A DNA stretch of 64,000 nt, taken from the NCBI GenBank assembly GCA_038200275.1, contig JBBPYC010000003.1, positions 23,960-87,959 on the forward strand, read 5' to 3'. The notes beneath the pieces were generated by a model. It was not told the DNA's origin. It was given only the letters and a program-made list of their open reading frames with translations, and made no database searches. Every line of letters starts with the position of its first letter. The stretch's first letter is position 1. Both the position numbers and the translations under genes were made by a program. Positions 35,645-45,054 of the stretch are shown in pieces. This stretch comes from JBBPYC01 sp038200275 (lineage in GTDB: Bacteria > Pseudomonadota > Gammaproteobacteria > Burkholderiales > Burkholderiaceae_C).

Positions 35645-38551
35645 CTACAGCGTACGGGCAATTTCCTTGATCTCGAAGAACTCCAGTTGATCGCCTTCTT
35701 TGATGTCGTTGTAGTTCTTCAGCTTGATGCCGCACTCGAAGTTTTCACGCACTTCGCGCACGTCGTCCTTCATGCGTTTGACCGACTCGACTTCGCCGGT
35801 GTAGATCACGATGTTGTCGCGCAACAGGCGGAAGTGCGCGTCGCGCCTCACCACACCGGACGTGACCATCGAGCCTGCGACCGTACCGATCTTCGACGCC
35901 ACGAACACAGTGCGAATTTCGGCGGTGCCAAGCGCTTCCTCGCGCTTTTCCGGTGCCAGCATGCCCGACATGGCAACCTTCAACTCATCGACAGCGTCGT
36001 AGATGATGCTGTAGTAGCGGATCTCGACACCGTTGTTCTCGGCCAGCTTTCTTGCACCTGCATCGGCGCGGGTGTTGAAGCCGATGATGATTGCTTTGGA
36101 CGCAATCGCCAGGTTCACATCCGATTCGCTGATGCCACCCACACCGCTGTAGACGAGCTGCACCTTGACCTCGTCGGTCGACAGTTTGACCAGCGACTGG
36201 CCCAGCGCTTCCTGCGAACCTTGCACGTCGGCTTTGATGATGAGCGGCAGCATCTGCACTTCGCCTGCGGCCAAGTCAGAGAACATGTTCTCGAGCTTGG
36301 CGGCCTGCTGGCGTGCGAGCTTGGTGTTGCGGAACCGGCCAGCACGGTAAGTGGCAATCTCACGCGCTCGCCGCTCATCGGTCAACACCATGAATTCGTC
36401 ACCAGCCTGCGGCACTTCCGTAAGGCCCTGAATTTCAACCGGAATCGACGGGCCCGCGGACTTGATCGAATGACCGTCTTCGTCCAGCATCGCCCGCACG
36501 CGGCCGTATGTCTGGCCGGCCAGAACCACATCGCCGGTCTTCAGCGTGCCCAGCTGCACCAGCACGGTCGCAACCGGACCGCGACCCTTGTCGAGCTTCG
36601 CTTCAATCACAAGGCCCTTGGCCATCGCGTCGACCGGCGCTTTCAGCTCCAGCACTTCGGCCTGCAGCAGCACCTGCTCGAGCAGGTTGTCGATGCCTTG
36701 TCCGGTCTTGGCCGACACCGGCACGAACGGCACGTCGCCACCGAACTCTTCCGGCACGACTTCTTCCGCAACCAGCTCCTGGCGAACGCGGTCCTGATTG
36801 GCACCTTGCTTGTCGATCTTGTTGATCGCAACCACGATCGGCACGTTCGCGGCCTTGGCGTGCTTGATCGCTTCCTTGGTCTGCGGCATCACACCGTCAT
36901 CGGCTGCAACCACCAGGATCACAATGTCGGTGGCCTGCGCGCCGCGGGCCCGCATCGCAGTGAATGCCTCGTGGCCTGGCGTGTCGAGGAACGACACCAT
37001 GCCGCGCTCGGTCTTCACGTGGTAGGCGCCGATGTGCTGGGTGATTCCGCCCGCTTCGCCCGCCGCGACCTTGGTGGTGCGGATGTAGTCGAGCAGCGAG
37101 GTCTTGCCGTGGTCGACGTGACCCATCACGGTCACCACCGGCGCGCGCGGCAGACTTTCTGCGTCCTGTTGGGACACTTCGTCATCGGTGAACGCTTCTG
37201 GATCGTCGAGCGCAGCCACCACCGCCGTGTGACCCATTTCCTCGACCACGATCATCGCGGTCTCTTGGTCCAACGGCTGATTGATCGTGACCATCTGGCC
37301 GAGCTTCATCAGGTGCTTGATGACCTCGGATGCCTTGACCGCCATCTTGTGCGCAAGCTCAGCCACCGTGATGGTTTCGGGCACGTGCACTTCGATCACG
37401 CGTTGCTCGACCGGTGCCGACTGTACGTACTGGTCGCCCCGCGCGTTGCGATCCGTGCTGCCACGGCGCCCGCGCGGGCCGCCGCGCCAGTTGCCACGAC
37501 CAACGCCACCACTGGAGTCGCCGCGAGTCGGAATTGCCTTCTTCTTGGCTGGATCTGCCCAACTCGACGACAACTTGGCCGACTTGACTTCCTTGCCCGC
37601 GCCGGCAGCGGGTGCGCCCACCGCCGGACGTGCTCCCGGTGCGCCAACCGCTGGCTTGTGCAGCGTGCCCTTGGGCAACGGCTTGCCGTCCGGCCCAAGC
37701 GTGACGCCAGGCCGGGGCGCCTCTTCAGGCTTCTTCGCCAGCATGACCGTCTTCGGCGCGGCCAGCATGGTGCGGATCGCAGCCGCTTCCGCTTCCGCCT
37801 TGCGGCGGCGGTCTCCGAGATCAGCCGCACGCGCAGCCTCTTCTTCGGCACGCGCCTTCGATTCGGCTTCTGCTTTCGCGCGCGCTTCGGTCTGCGCTTT
37901 CGCACGCGAAGCGGCAAAGTCACGCTGTTCCTGCGTGGCTTCGGCTTTCACTGCACTGGCTTGCGCCCGCTTGTGCTCTTCCTGCACTGCGTACTGGGCA
38001 GCTCGCTCGGCGGCTTCGCGTTCGCGTCGCTCGCCGACCTGACGCTCACTGCGTTTCGCCGCCAGCTCCTGCTCCTGACGGCGAATCAGTTCGGCCTGCT
38101 GATTGGCGGCTTCCTGGCGTCGGGTCAACTCGGCATCGTCGCGCTCGGGCGCCCGTTGCGGCACACCCTCATTGGCGGCGATCGCACCGTTGACCGCTGC
38201 TGGCGCTTCAGAAGCAGGGGCCTCGGTCGGCGCCTCCGAGCCGTCGTCTCGACGCACGAAGGTGCGCTTCTTGCGAACCTCCACTTGAATCGTGCGCGCT
38301 CGCCCGGTGGCATCGGCCTGCTTGATTTCGCTGGTCGACTTCTTCACAAGCGTGATCTTCTTGCGCTCGCCAGCAGCAGCAGCGGTGCCGTGGCTGGCCT
38401 GCAGGTAGCTCAACAGCCGCTGCTTGTCAGCTTCGGTCAAGCGGTCCGACGTCGCGTGCTTGACAACGCCAGCGCTGCGAAGCTGCTCGAGCAGCGTCTC
38501 AGACGACTTGCGAAGTTCGGTTGCGAATTCGGCGACGGTATTACTGGACAT
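35645..38551 (-). CDS. infB: Translation initiation factor IF-2
   Basis: A 968-residue IF-2 that brings fMet-tRNA to the 30S subunit. Order: an N-terminal IF2_N helical domain (MSSNTVAEFATELRKSSE), a long Ala/Glu/Arg/Lys-rich linker (about 100-400, with Gly/Arg-rich GNWRGGPRGRRGSTDR), a second IF2 domain, then the G domain (GHVDHGKTSLLDYIR, DTPGHEAFTAM, NKID) and C-terminal domains ending EGDQLEFFEIKEIARTL. The start is ATG 38551, 49 bp after nusA. Confidence 0.97.
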   Translation of the reverse strand: MSSNTVAEFATELRKSSETLLEQLRSAGVVKHATSDRLTEADKQRLLSYLQASHGTAAAAGERKKITLVKKSTSEIKQADATGRARTIQVEVRKKRTFVRRDDGSEAPTEAPASEAPAAVNGAIAANEGVPQRAPERDDAELTRRQEAANQQAELIRRQEQELAAKRSERQVGERREREAAERAAQYAVQEEHKRAQASAVKAEATQEQRDFAASRAKAQTEARAKAEAESKARAEEEAARAADLGDRRRKAEAEAAAIRTMLAAPKTVMLAKKPEEAPRPGVTLGPDGKPLPKGTLHKPAVGAPGARPAVGAPAAGAGKEVKSAKLSSSWADPAKKKAIPTRGDSSGGVGRGNWRGGPRGRRGSTDRNARGDQYVQSAPVEQRVIEVHVPETITVAELAHKMAVKASEVIKHLMKLGQMVTINQPLDQETAMIVVEEMGHTAVVAALDDPEAFTDDEVSQQDAESLPRAPVVTVMGHVDHGKTSLLDYIRTTKVAAGEAGGITQHIGAYHVKTERGMVSFLDTPGHEAFTAMRARGAQATDIVILVVAADDGVMPQTKEAIKHAKAANVPIVVAINKIDKQGANQDRVRQELVAEEVVPEEFGGDVPFVPVSAKTGQGIDNLLEQVLLQAEVLELKAPVDAMAKGLVIEAKLDKGRGPVATVLVQLGTLKTGDVVLAGQTYGRVRAMLDEDGHSIKSAGPSIPVEIQGLTEVPQAGDEFMVLTDERRAREIATYRAGRFRNTKLARQQAAKLENMFSDLAAGEVQMLPLIIKADVQGSQEALGQSLVKLSTDEVKVQLVYSGVGGISESDVNLAIASKAIIIGFNTRADAGARKLAENNGVEIRYYSIIYDAVDELKVAMSGMLAPEKREEALGTAEIRTVFVASKIGTVAGSMVTSGVVRRDAHFRLLRDNIVIYTGEVESVKRMKDDVREVRENFECGIKLKNYNDIKEGDQLEFFEIKEIARTL

Positions 38552-38600
38552 GTGTGTTGCAGCCTTCCTTGGTGCGTGGGGGCTTGGGTCGAGGGCGCGT

Positions 38601-40142
38601 TCAGGCTTGATGCGGCACGGCAGCCGGTGCCGCATCGGTCGCAGCCGGCTCCTCGGCTGCGTCATCGGCGACGAACCAGTGCGCGCGGGCACGCATGACC
38701 AGCGCGGTGGCGTCTTCTTGCGACTGACCTGTGATGTCGGTCAGTTCATCGACCGCAAGATCGGCCAGATCGTCGAGGGTGTGCACGCCGCCAGCAGCCA
38801 ACGTATCGACCAGCTCGGGCGTAATGCCTTCGAGATCGCGCAGCTCCTGCGCTGCAGCCCCGGCGTTTTCTTCGCGGGCAATTTCCATCGTGAGCAGCAC
38901 ATCCTTGGCGCGCGTGCGCAGCTCGGTCACGGTCTCCTCGTCGAAGCTTTCGATCTCAAGCATTTCAGACAATGGCACGTAAGCCACCTCTTCGAGGCTC
39001 GTGAAGCCTTCGCTGATCAGGATATCGGCAATCTCCTGGTCGACGTCTAGCTTTTCCATGAACAACGCACGGCTGCCTTCGGTCTCGGTTGCCGACTTCT
39101 GCGCCGACTCGGCCGCATCCATGATGTTGATCTTCCAGCCGGTCAGATCGGACGCCAGCCGCACGTTCTGCCCGCCACGGCCGATCGCGATCGCAAGGTT
39201 TTCCTCATCGACGACCACATCCATTGCATGACGTTCTTCGTCAACCACAATCGAGCTGACGTTGGCCGGCGCCAGTGCGCCGATCACGAATTGTGCGGGG
39301 TCTTCGCTCCAAAGCACGATGTCGACGCGCTCGCCTGCCAGCTCGTTCGTCACGCCGTTGACACGCGTACCGCGCACGCCGACGCAGGTGCCGATCGGGT
39401 CGACCCGGCGGTCGTGCGAGAGCACCGCAATCTTGGCGCGGCTGCCCGGGTCACGGGCACAGGACTTGATCTCCAGCAGTCCTTGCTCGATCTCAGGCAC
39501 TTCCTGCCTGAACAACTCGATCATGAATTCTGGCGAGCTGCGCGACAAGATGATCGGCGCGCCGCGCAACGTCAGGTCGACTTCCATGATCATGGCGCGC
39601 ACGCGGTCACCGGTCCGCAGGTTCTCCTTCGGAATCATGTCGGAGCGGCGGAGGCGCCCTTCGACCCGGCCGGACTCAACGATCAAATCGCCTTTGTCCA
39701 TCCGCTTCACACTGCCGACGAAAATTTTCTCGCCGCGCGACATGAAATCGTTCAGCAGCATCTCGCGCTCGGCATCGCGAATCTTCTGCAAGATCACCTG
39801 TTTGGCGGCCATCGCGCCGATGCGGCCGATTGGCAGCGATTCGATCGCCTCCTCAATCGTCTCACCCACCTCGATGTCGGGGTAGTCTTCCTTCGCCTCG
39901 AACAACAGCATCTCCTGCTCAGGCAACTGCAGACCTGCCTCGTCGGGCACGACGTGCCAGACGCGGAAACTTTCGTAAGCGCCGGTGTCCCGGTCCATCG
40001 CCACGCGAATGTCGACGCCTTCTGGATAGACCTTTTTGGTGGCCTGCGCCAGTGCCGACTCGACCGCTTCAAACACGATGTCGCGCTCGACGCTTTTCTC
40101 GCGCGAGATGGCTTCGACCAGCATCAACATTTCGCGATTCAT
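38601..40142 (-). CDS. nusA: Transcription termination/antitermination factor NusA
   Basis: A 513-residue RNA polymerase-binding factor. N-terminal domain MNREMLMLVEAISREKSVE, an S1 domain (about 135-200, RGEKIFVGSVKRMDKGDLIV), two KH domains (GVRGTRVNGVTNEL, AIGRGGQNVRLAS), and two C-terminal acidic helix-hairpin-helix repeats (about 370-500). Having both acidic repeats is the proteobacterial form. It lies between rimP (17 bp) and infB (49 bp). Confidence 0.97.
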   Translation of the reverse strand: MNREMLMLVEAISREKSVERDIVFEAVESALAQATKKVYPEGVDIRVAMDRDTGAYESFRVWHVVPDEAGLQLPEQEMLLFEAKEDYPDIEVGETIEEAIESLPIGRIGAMAAKQVILQKIRDAEREMLLNDFMSRGEKIFVGSVKRMDKGDLIVESGRVEGRLRRSDMIPKENLRTGDRVRAMIMEVDLTLRGAPIILSRSSPEFMIELFRQEVPEIEQGLLEIKSCARDPGSRAKIAVLSHDRRVDPIGTCVGVRGTRVNGVTNELAGERVDIVLWSEDPAQFVIGALAPANVSSIVVDEERHAMDVVVDEENLAIAIGRGGQNVRLASDLTGWKINIMDAAESAQKSATETEGSRALFMEKLDVDQEIADILISEGFTSLEEVAYVPLSEMLEIESFDEETVTELRTRAKDVLLTMEIAREENAGAAAQELRDLEGITPELVDTLAAGGVHTLDDLADLAVDELTDITGQSQEDATALVMRARAHWFVADDAAEEPAATDAAPAAVPHQA

Positions 40143-40159
40143 CTGAGACTTATCCCCTG

Positions 40160-40792
40160 TTATTCGTTGTTGGGCTCTGAGCCAAGCTCAGCGGGCGCGG
40201 ATTCGTCCGCTGCACCGAGTTCTGCTGCGCCTTGATCCGCTGCACCGCGCCGGCCTTTGAAATCGACAATCGGTGCCAACCGCGCCTCGCGCACGTCGTC
40301 CCAGACAAAATCCAGCGCTTGCAGTGGTGCCGGCTCGCGCTTCTTGCTGACACGCTGCCCGGGCTTGGTAGCCGGCTCGTCGCGCCAGATCACCCGCCAA
40401 CCGCCCGCATCACCGTGCGCCAGTGCGCCACGAAACTTCTTTTGATTGGCATTCACCAAACCGCTTGCAGCGTCACCAATCGGCTGCTTGAGCGTCACAT
40501 CAACAACCGAATCGACAAACCGCTCCAGATCGCCGGGCCCACGCAGCAGCCGGTCGATCCCTGGAGAAGAAACTTCCAGTCGGCGATACTCGATCTGCTC
40601 GACCTCCAGCGCAAATTGCAGTTGCCGCGTCACGGTTTCGCAATCTTCTACCGTGACCGATTGCTCAGGGGTGCCAGCAACAAGCGGACAATCGATCGTG
40701 ATGCGCAGCAGGCCACCGGCCAAGCGCTCGATCTCGACCAGATCCAGCCCGGCGCCGGTCACGGTTTGCTGCACGATGTCCTGCAATGCCAC
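40160..40792 (-). CDS. rimP: Ribosome maturation factor RimP
   Basis: A 210-residue factor for 30S assembly, first gene of the operon. GTG 40792 (MALQDIVQQTVTGAGLDLVEIE) is the family start; the open frame continues upstream through the leader hairpin, which is not coding. Seen: LRITIDCP, DCETVTRQLQFALEVE, YRLEVSSPGIDRLL. It is longer than E. coli RimP (about 150 aa) by an Ala/Gly/Glu-rich tail after DFKGRR, probably disordered. Confidence 0.93.
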   Translation of the reverse strand: MALQDIVQQTVTGAGLDLVEIERLAGGLLRITIDCPLVAGTPEQSVTVEDCETVTRQLQFALEVEQIEYRRLEVSSPGIDRLLRGPGDLERFVDSVVDVTLKQPIGDAASGLVNANQKKFRGALAHGDAGGWRVIWRDEPATKPGQRVSKKREPAPLQALDFVWDDVREARLAPIVDFKGRRGAADQGAAELGAADESAPAELGSEPNNE

Positions 40793-40854
40793 AGTCGCTG
40801 TCTTGTCCTTGCGTCTTGGTTCGGCTAGTTGATGGAAAAATCGACCGGCCAAAA

Positions 40855-40913
40855 GAAAACGGGCGGTTAGTAACCCGCCCGTCAATGGTTTTGGTGTTCA
40901 GCCTCTGATTATA
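40855..40913 (-). promoter_or_regulatory. Leader of the rimP-nusA-infB operon: -10 box and terminator-like hairpin
   Basis: On the minus strand a consensus TATAAT (40908-40913) precedes ACGGGCGGGTTA, then CTAACCGCCCGT (40859-40882) followed by TTTTCTTTT. The stem has about 11 pairs with one bulge and then a U-rich tract, so it should work as an intrinsic terminator or attenuator, 67 bp before the rimP GTG. Known context: the E. coli nusA operon has leader terminators and NusA autoregulation; that the same happens here is inference. No proper -35 was found. Confidence 0.6.
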
Positions 40914-40929
40914 TCGCATGCTGTGACAA

Positions 40930-41092
40930 AAAGCATGCCCGGGCCAGAGCTCACCCCCAGCCTTTGCTCCCTTCGGTCGGCTCCCGGCTTCTCCCCAACC
41001 GGGGACGGCGCCTGCGGCCCGGCAAAGCCGGCTCCGCGGCCCCCTGCTGGAAGGGTCGCGCCAACCGACCTGTCGACCGAGTGGTTGCCGAC
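40930..41092. other. Gene-free, very GC-rich stretch with short palindromes
   Basis: About 160 bp between the operon leader and yejF with no plausible gene. It contains CGGCAAAGCCG within GGCCCGGCAAAGCCGGCTCC and a CCGGCTTCTCC segment. The text resembles a GC-rich intergenic repeat I remember from Comamonadaceae genomes, but only one copy is in the window, so this cannot be shown here. Confidence 0.35.
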
Positions 41093-42724
41093 TCAAGTCG
41101 ATTCGGGCAAATCCTGGGCAGCGGCCACGAGTTCGCGGGTATAGGGATCGCGGGGCGAATCAAGCACTTGCGTGAGCGTTCCTTGCTCCACCACCCGGCC
41201 GTCCTTCATCACCATCACGTGATGTGCCATGGCGCGGATCACTGCGACGTCGTGGGTGATCAGCAAATAGCTCAGGCGGCGCTCGCGTTGGAGGCGCTGC
41301 AGCAGCCGCAGCACCTGTTGCTGAATCGTCACATCGAGCGCGCTGGTGGGCTCATCCAGCACCAGCAGGTCGGGATTAACGATCAATGCGCGTGCAATCG
41401 CGATGCGTTGGCGCTGGCCGCCTGAAAACTCGTGCGGATAGCGCTGCAAAAGCCGCGGAAAGCTGGCTTCCTGCAGACCGACATCGTCAAGCGCTTTCAG
41501 TACCTGGGCGTGCCGCTGGGCATCGCTCAGCGTCGGCGCGTGCACCAGCAACCCCTCGCCCACGATCTCGCCGACCGTGAGGCGCGGCGACAGAGACGAG
41601 AACGGATCCTGAAAAACCACTTGCACGATGCGTCGCAACGGCCGATTTGCCCGCGCAGACCGCACCCACTTCCGCCCGTCGACCGTCAGCTCGCCCCGGT
41701 GCGCAAGCAACCCCAGGGCAGCTTGGGCAAGCGTCGATTTGCCCGAGCCCGATTCACCAATCACACCAAACGTCTGGCCGGGCGCGATCTCGAAGTCTGC
41801 GTCCTGCACCGCAATGAATTCACCGCGCTTGAACCAGCCGCGCACGCCCGGTAGCGGCACTGGGTAGCCAACCGTCAAAGCGCGCGCCTGCATCACCGGA
41901 GGCTCACCGCTGGGCAGCTCGGACAACTCCTGCACATCGCGCTCGGGCGTGCTGGCCAGCAGCTTGCGTGTGTACGGGTGCTGCGGTGCGGCAAACACGT
42001 CGCGCACCGAGCCCGTCTCCACAATCACGCCCTGCTCCATCACCGCGACCCGATCGGCAAAGCGCCGCACCAGATTCAAGTCGTGCGTGATCAGCAGCAC
42101 CGCCATGCCGGTCTTTTGCTGCAGCGCCGCCAACAATTGCAGGACCTGGCTGCGCAGCGTCACGTCGAGCGCCGTGGTCGGCTCATCCGCCAGCAACAAC
42201 TTCGGCCGGCTGGCCAGTGCCATCGCGATCATTGCGCGCTGGCGCTGGCCGCCGGAGAGCTGATGCGGAAAGGCGCCGGCCCGCCGCGCGGGCTCCGGGA
42301 TGCCGGTGCTGGCCAGCAGTTCAATCACTGCTGTGGCCACATCGCGCGCGTTGTTGGTGGATTTCAACCGCAACACTTCGGCGATCTGCTCGCCGACGGT
42401 CATCAACGGATTCAGCGCCGTCATCGGCTCTTGAAAGATCATCGCGATGTCGCCACCGCGAATGCCACGCAGTTCGCGTTCGGACAGACTGAGCAGATCG
42501 TGCTGGCCATCGAACAAGATCCGGCCCTGCAGTTGGGCGTCGCCTGCCAGTCGCAAGACGCTGAGCGCAGACACCGTCTTGCCCGAGCCCGATTCACCGA
42601 CCAGTGCGAGCTTTTCGCCGCGTGCGATCTGGAAATCGATGCCGTGCACCACCGATTTGCCGCCGAACGACACACGCAAACCTTGCACATCAAGCAGGAT
42701 GCCGGTGTCGGTCACATCAGCCAT
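41093..42724 (-). CDS. yejF: Peptide ABC transporter, double ATP-binding protein (YejF-like)
   Basis: A 543-residue fused ATPase with two ABC cassettes. First: GESGSGKTVSALSVL, signature LSGGQRQRAMIAMAL, Walker B LLLADEPTTALD. Second: GESGSGKSTLAQAAL, FSGGQRQRIAIARAL, LLVLDEPTSALD. It energises uptake of oligopeptides (in E. coli, microcin C). ATG 42724 is preferred because AGGA lies 10 nt upstream; ATG 42733 has it only 1 nt away. Last gene of yejABEF. Confidence 0.93.
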   Translation of the reverse strand: MADVTDTGILLDVQGLRVSFGGKSVVHGIDFQIARGEKLALVGESGSGKTVSALSVLRLAGDAQLQGRILFDGQHDLLSLSERELRGIRGGDIAMIFQEPMTALNPLMTVGEQIAEVLRLKSTNNARDVATAVIELLASTGIPEPARRAGAFPHQLSGGQRQRAMIAMALASRPKLLLADEPTTALDVTLRSQVLQLLAALQQKTGMAVLLITHDLNLVRRFADRVAVMEQGVIVETGSVRDVFAAPQHPYTRKLLASTPERDVQELSELPSGEPPVMQARALTVGYPVPLPGVRGWFKRGEFIAVQDADFEIAPGQTFGVIGESGSGKSTLAQAALGLLAHRGELTVDGRKWVRSARANRPLRRIVQVVFQDPFSSLSPRLTVGEIVGEGLLVHAPTLSDAQRHAQVLKALDDVGLQEASFPRLLQRYPHEFSGGQRQRIAIARALIVNPDLLVLDEPTSALDVTIQQQVLRLLQRLQRERRLSYLLITHDVAVIRAMAHHVMVMKDGRVVEQGTLTQVLDSPRDPYTRELVAAAQDLPEST

Positions 42725-42742
42725 GTCACGCATGTCCTGTGC

Positions 42743-43870
42743 TCAGCCCCGGCGCACATCGACCAGTACGGGCTCAATGCCGACGGCCGGATCGATGGCT
42801 CGCGGCTTCTCATCCGCATCGCTGGCCGGTGGCGTCTGGTCCGCCTTGCGCGGATCCAGCGCGTCGCGCAACGCGTCACCCATGAACGTCAGCAGGAGCA
42901 AGGTGATCACCAGCACCGCGAACGTCGATAGCGAAATCCACCAAGCGTCGATGTTTGCCTTGCCCTGACTCAGCAGCTCGCCAAGCGAAGGTGTACCCGG
43001 CGGCACACCCAGACCCAGGAAGTCGAGCGACGTCAACGCGAGGATCGCCGCGCTCATGCGAAATGGCAAAAACGTGACCACCGGCGTCAGGCTGTTGGGC
43101 AGGATGTGGCGACGGATGATGTCCCAGTTGCCGACGCCCAAAGCGCGAGCGCTCTTCACGTAGTCGAGCTGGCGGTTGCGCAGGAACTCGGCACGCACGT
43201 AGTCGGACAGCCCCATCCAGCCGAACAAGCTGAGCAGCACCAGCAGCAGCCCCACACTGGGCGCAAGCACTGCGCTGAAGATGATCAGCAAGTACAGCTC
43301 GGGCATCGAGCCCCAGATCTCGATGAAACGCTGAAATGCGAGATCGGTCTTGCCGCCGAAGTACCCCTGCACCGCGCCCGTCACGATGCCCAGCAGCACG
43401 CCAGTGAATGTCAATGCAAGCGCGAACAGCACGGACAGCCGAAAACCGTAGATCAGCTGCGCCAGCAGATCACGCCCACGGTCGTCGGTGCCGAACCAGT
43501 TGTCACGCGAAGGAGCGGACGGGTTCGGCGACTTCGCAAAATAATTGATGGTCCGCGCGCCATACGGATTGGGCGGATAGATCGCCCAGTTGTCGCCGCT
43601 CGTGAGCTTTTCGCGGATGTAAGGGTCGAGGTAGTCGGTCGGCGTCGGGAAGTCACCGCCGAAGGTCTTCTCCGGGTAGTCCTTGACCAGCGGAAAGTAG
43701 ATGCCGCCGTCGTATCGCACCACCAGCGGCTTGTCGTTGGACAGCACTTCCGCGAACAGGCTCAACACCACCAACGTGCAAAACAGCACCAGGCTCCAGT
43801 AGCCGATGCGGTTGCGCTTGAAGCGCAACCAAGCACGGCGCGAAGGCGACAGACTTGCAGCAGCTGTCAT
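42743..43870 (-). CDS. yejE: Peptide ABC transporter permease (YejE-like)
   Basis: A 375-residue inner-membrane permease. TM1 is within residues 20-45 after a basic WLRFKRNRIGYW. A long periplasmic loop (about 45-130) contains DNWFGTDDRGRDLLAQLIYGFRLS, typical of DppC/OppC/YejE permeases. The EAA loop reads YVKSARALGVGNWDIIRRHILPN. The start codon overlaps the yejB stop (TGATG). It forms the channel with YejB. Confidence 0.94.
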   Translation of the reverse strand: MTAAASLSPSRRAWLRFKRNRIGYWSLVLFCTLVVLSLFAEVLSNDKPLVVRYDGGIYFPLVKDYPEKTFGGDFPTPTDYLDPYIREKLTSGDNWAIYPPNPYGARTINYFAKSPNPSAPSRDNWFGTDDRGRDLLAQLIYGFRLSVLFALALTFTGVLLGIVTGAVQGYFGGKTDLAFQRFIEIWGSMPELYLLIIFSAVLAPSVGLLLVLLSLFGWMGLSDYVRAEFLRNRQLDYVKSARALGVGNWDIIRRHILPNSLTPVVTFLPFRMSAAILALTSLDFLGLGVPPGTPSLGELLSQGKANIDAWWISLSTFAVLVITLLLLTFMGDALRDALDPRKADQTPPASDADEKPRAIDPAVGIEPVLVDVRRG

Positions 43871-44904
43871 CAATCGAACTTCACCCGCGGATCGACCCAG
43901 ACATAGCTCAGGTCAGAAATCAGTTTCGTCACCAGCCCGATCAGCGTGAACAGATAGAGCGTCCCCAACACCACCGGATAGTCGCGCCGGATCACGCTCT
44001 CATAACTCAGCAGCCCCAGCCCATCGAGGGAAAACAGCGTTTCGATCAACAATGACCCGGTAAAGAACGCGCCAATGAACGCCGCCGGAAAGCCCGTGAT
44101 GATCGGGATCAGCGCGTTGCGGAACACGTGCTTCCAGAGCACTTGGCGTTCGCTCAGGCCTTTCGCTCTCGCAGTCAGCACGTATTGTTTTCTGATCTCT
44201 TCCAGAAACGAGTTTTTTGTCAGCATTGCCGTGACCGCGAAGCTGCCGAGCACCATCGCCGTTACCGGCAGCGCGATGTGCCACAGGTAGTCGACGATGC
44301 GCGCGGGCCAGCTGAGCATCTCCCAGTTCGCTGAAGTCAACCCGCGCAGGGGAAACCACTGCAGCTGCCCGCCGAAGACCACCAGCAGCGCCACGCCCAG
44401 CACAAAGCCCGGAATGGCGTAGCCGACCAGCACGACCAACGTCGTCACGAAGTCGAACCGGCTGCCCGCGCGCACCGCCTTCGCCACGCCGAGCGGCACC
44501 GAGATCGCGTAGCTCAAAAAGAACGTCCACAGCCCCAGGCTGATCGACACCGGCAGCTTCTCCTTCACCAGCTGCCAGACGTCCTTGTGCTGATAAAAAC
44601 TCGTGCCCAGATCAAACCGCGCAAAACGCCCCAGCATCTGCACAAAACGCTCCAGCGGCGGCTTGTCAAAGCCGTACAGCATCTTGATCTCTTCGATGCG
44701 TTTCGGATCCAGCCCTTGCCTCCCGCGGTAGCCGGCGCCAGTCGTTGCGGCTCGCTCGCCGCCCGAATCGCGCCCCTGCAGTTGCGCCACCATCTGCTCG
44801 ACTGGTCCGCCCGGCACGAACTGGATCACCGCGAACGTCAGCAGCAACACCCCGAACAAGGTCGGGATCATCAGCAGCAGTCGCTTGAGAATGTAGGCGG
44901 GCAT
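43870..44904 (-). CDS. yejB: Peptide ABC transporter permease (YejB-like)
   Basis: A 344-residue inner-membrane permease starting MPAYILKRLLLMIPTLFGV, the DppB/OppB/YejB opening, with six hydrophobic segments. The EAA loop is YVLTARAKGLSERQVLWKHVFRNALIP. The loop insert GGPVEQMVAQLQGRDSGGER is typical of YejB. 150 bp separate it from yejA; nothing else is seen in that gap. Confidence 0.95.
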   Translation of the reverse strand: MPAYILKRLLLMIPTLFGVLLLTFAVIQFVPGGPVEQMVAQLQGRDSGGERAATTGAGYRGRQGLDPKRIEEIKMLYGFDKPPLERFVQMLGRFARFDLGTSFYQHKDVWQLVKEKLPVSISLGLWTFFLSYAISVPLGVAKAVRAGSRFDFVTTLVVLVGYAIPGFVLGVALLVVFGGQLQWFPLRGLTSANWEMLSWPARIVDYLWHIALPVTAMVLGSFAVTAMLTKNSFLEEIRKQYVLTARAKGLSERQVLWKHVFRNALIPIITGFPAAFIGAFFTGSLLIETLFSLDGLGLLSYESVIRRDYPVVLGTLYLFTLIGLVTKLISDLSYVWVDPRVKFD

Positions 44905-45054
44905 GTGGAGGTTCAGGTCCGCCCGCCAGTGTGCGGCGCGGTTGCAGCGACGGTTATACCCGCCGCGCCTAAAACCGGCACGCGTCCGGCAGCGCGACGC
45001 TGCGGTCTTGCCCCAGTGTGCCGCCGTTGGCGCAGCGCGCCGCTCAGCCCTCGA

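Noticed and set aside
35477..38698. A 1073-codon open frame on the plus strand
   Set aside because: It lies opposite infB, whose protein is unambiguous; the translation is rich in His, Arg and Gly without domains, as expected opposite a GC-rich gene.
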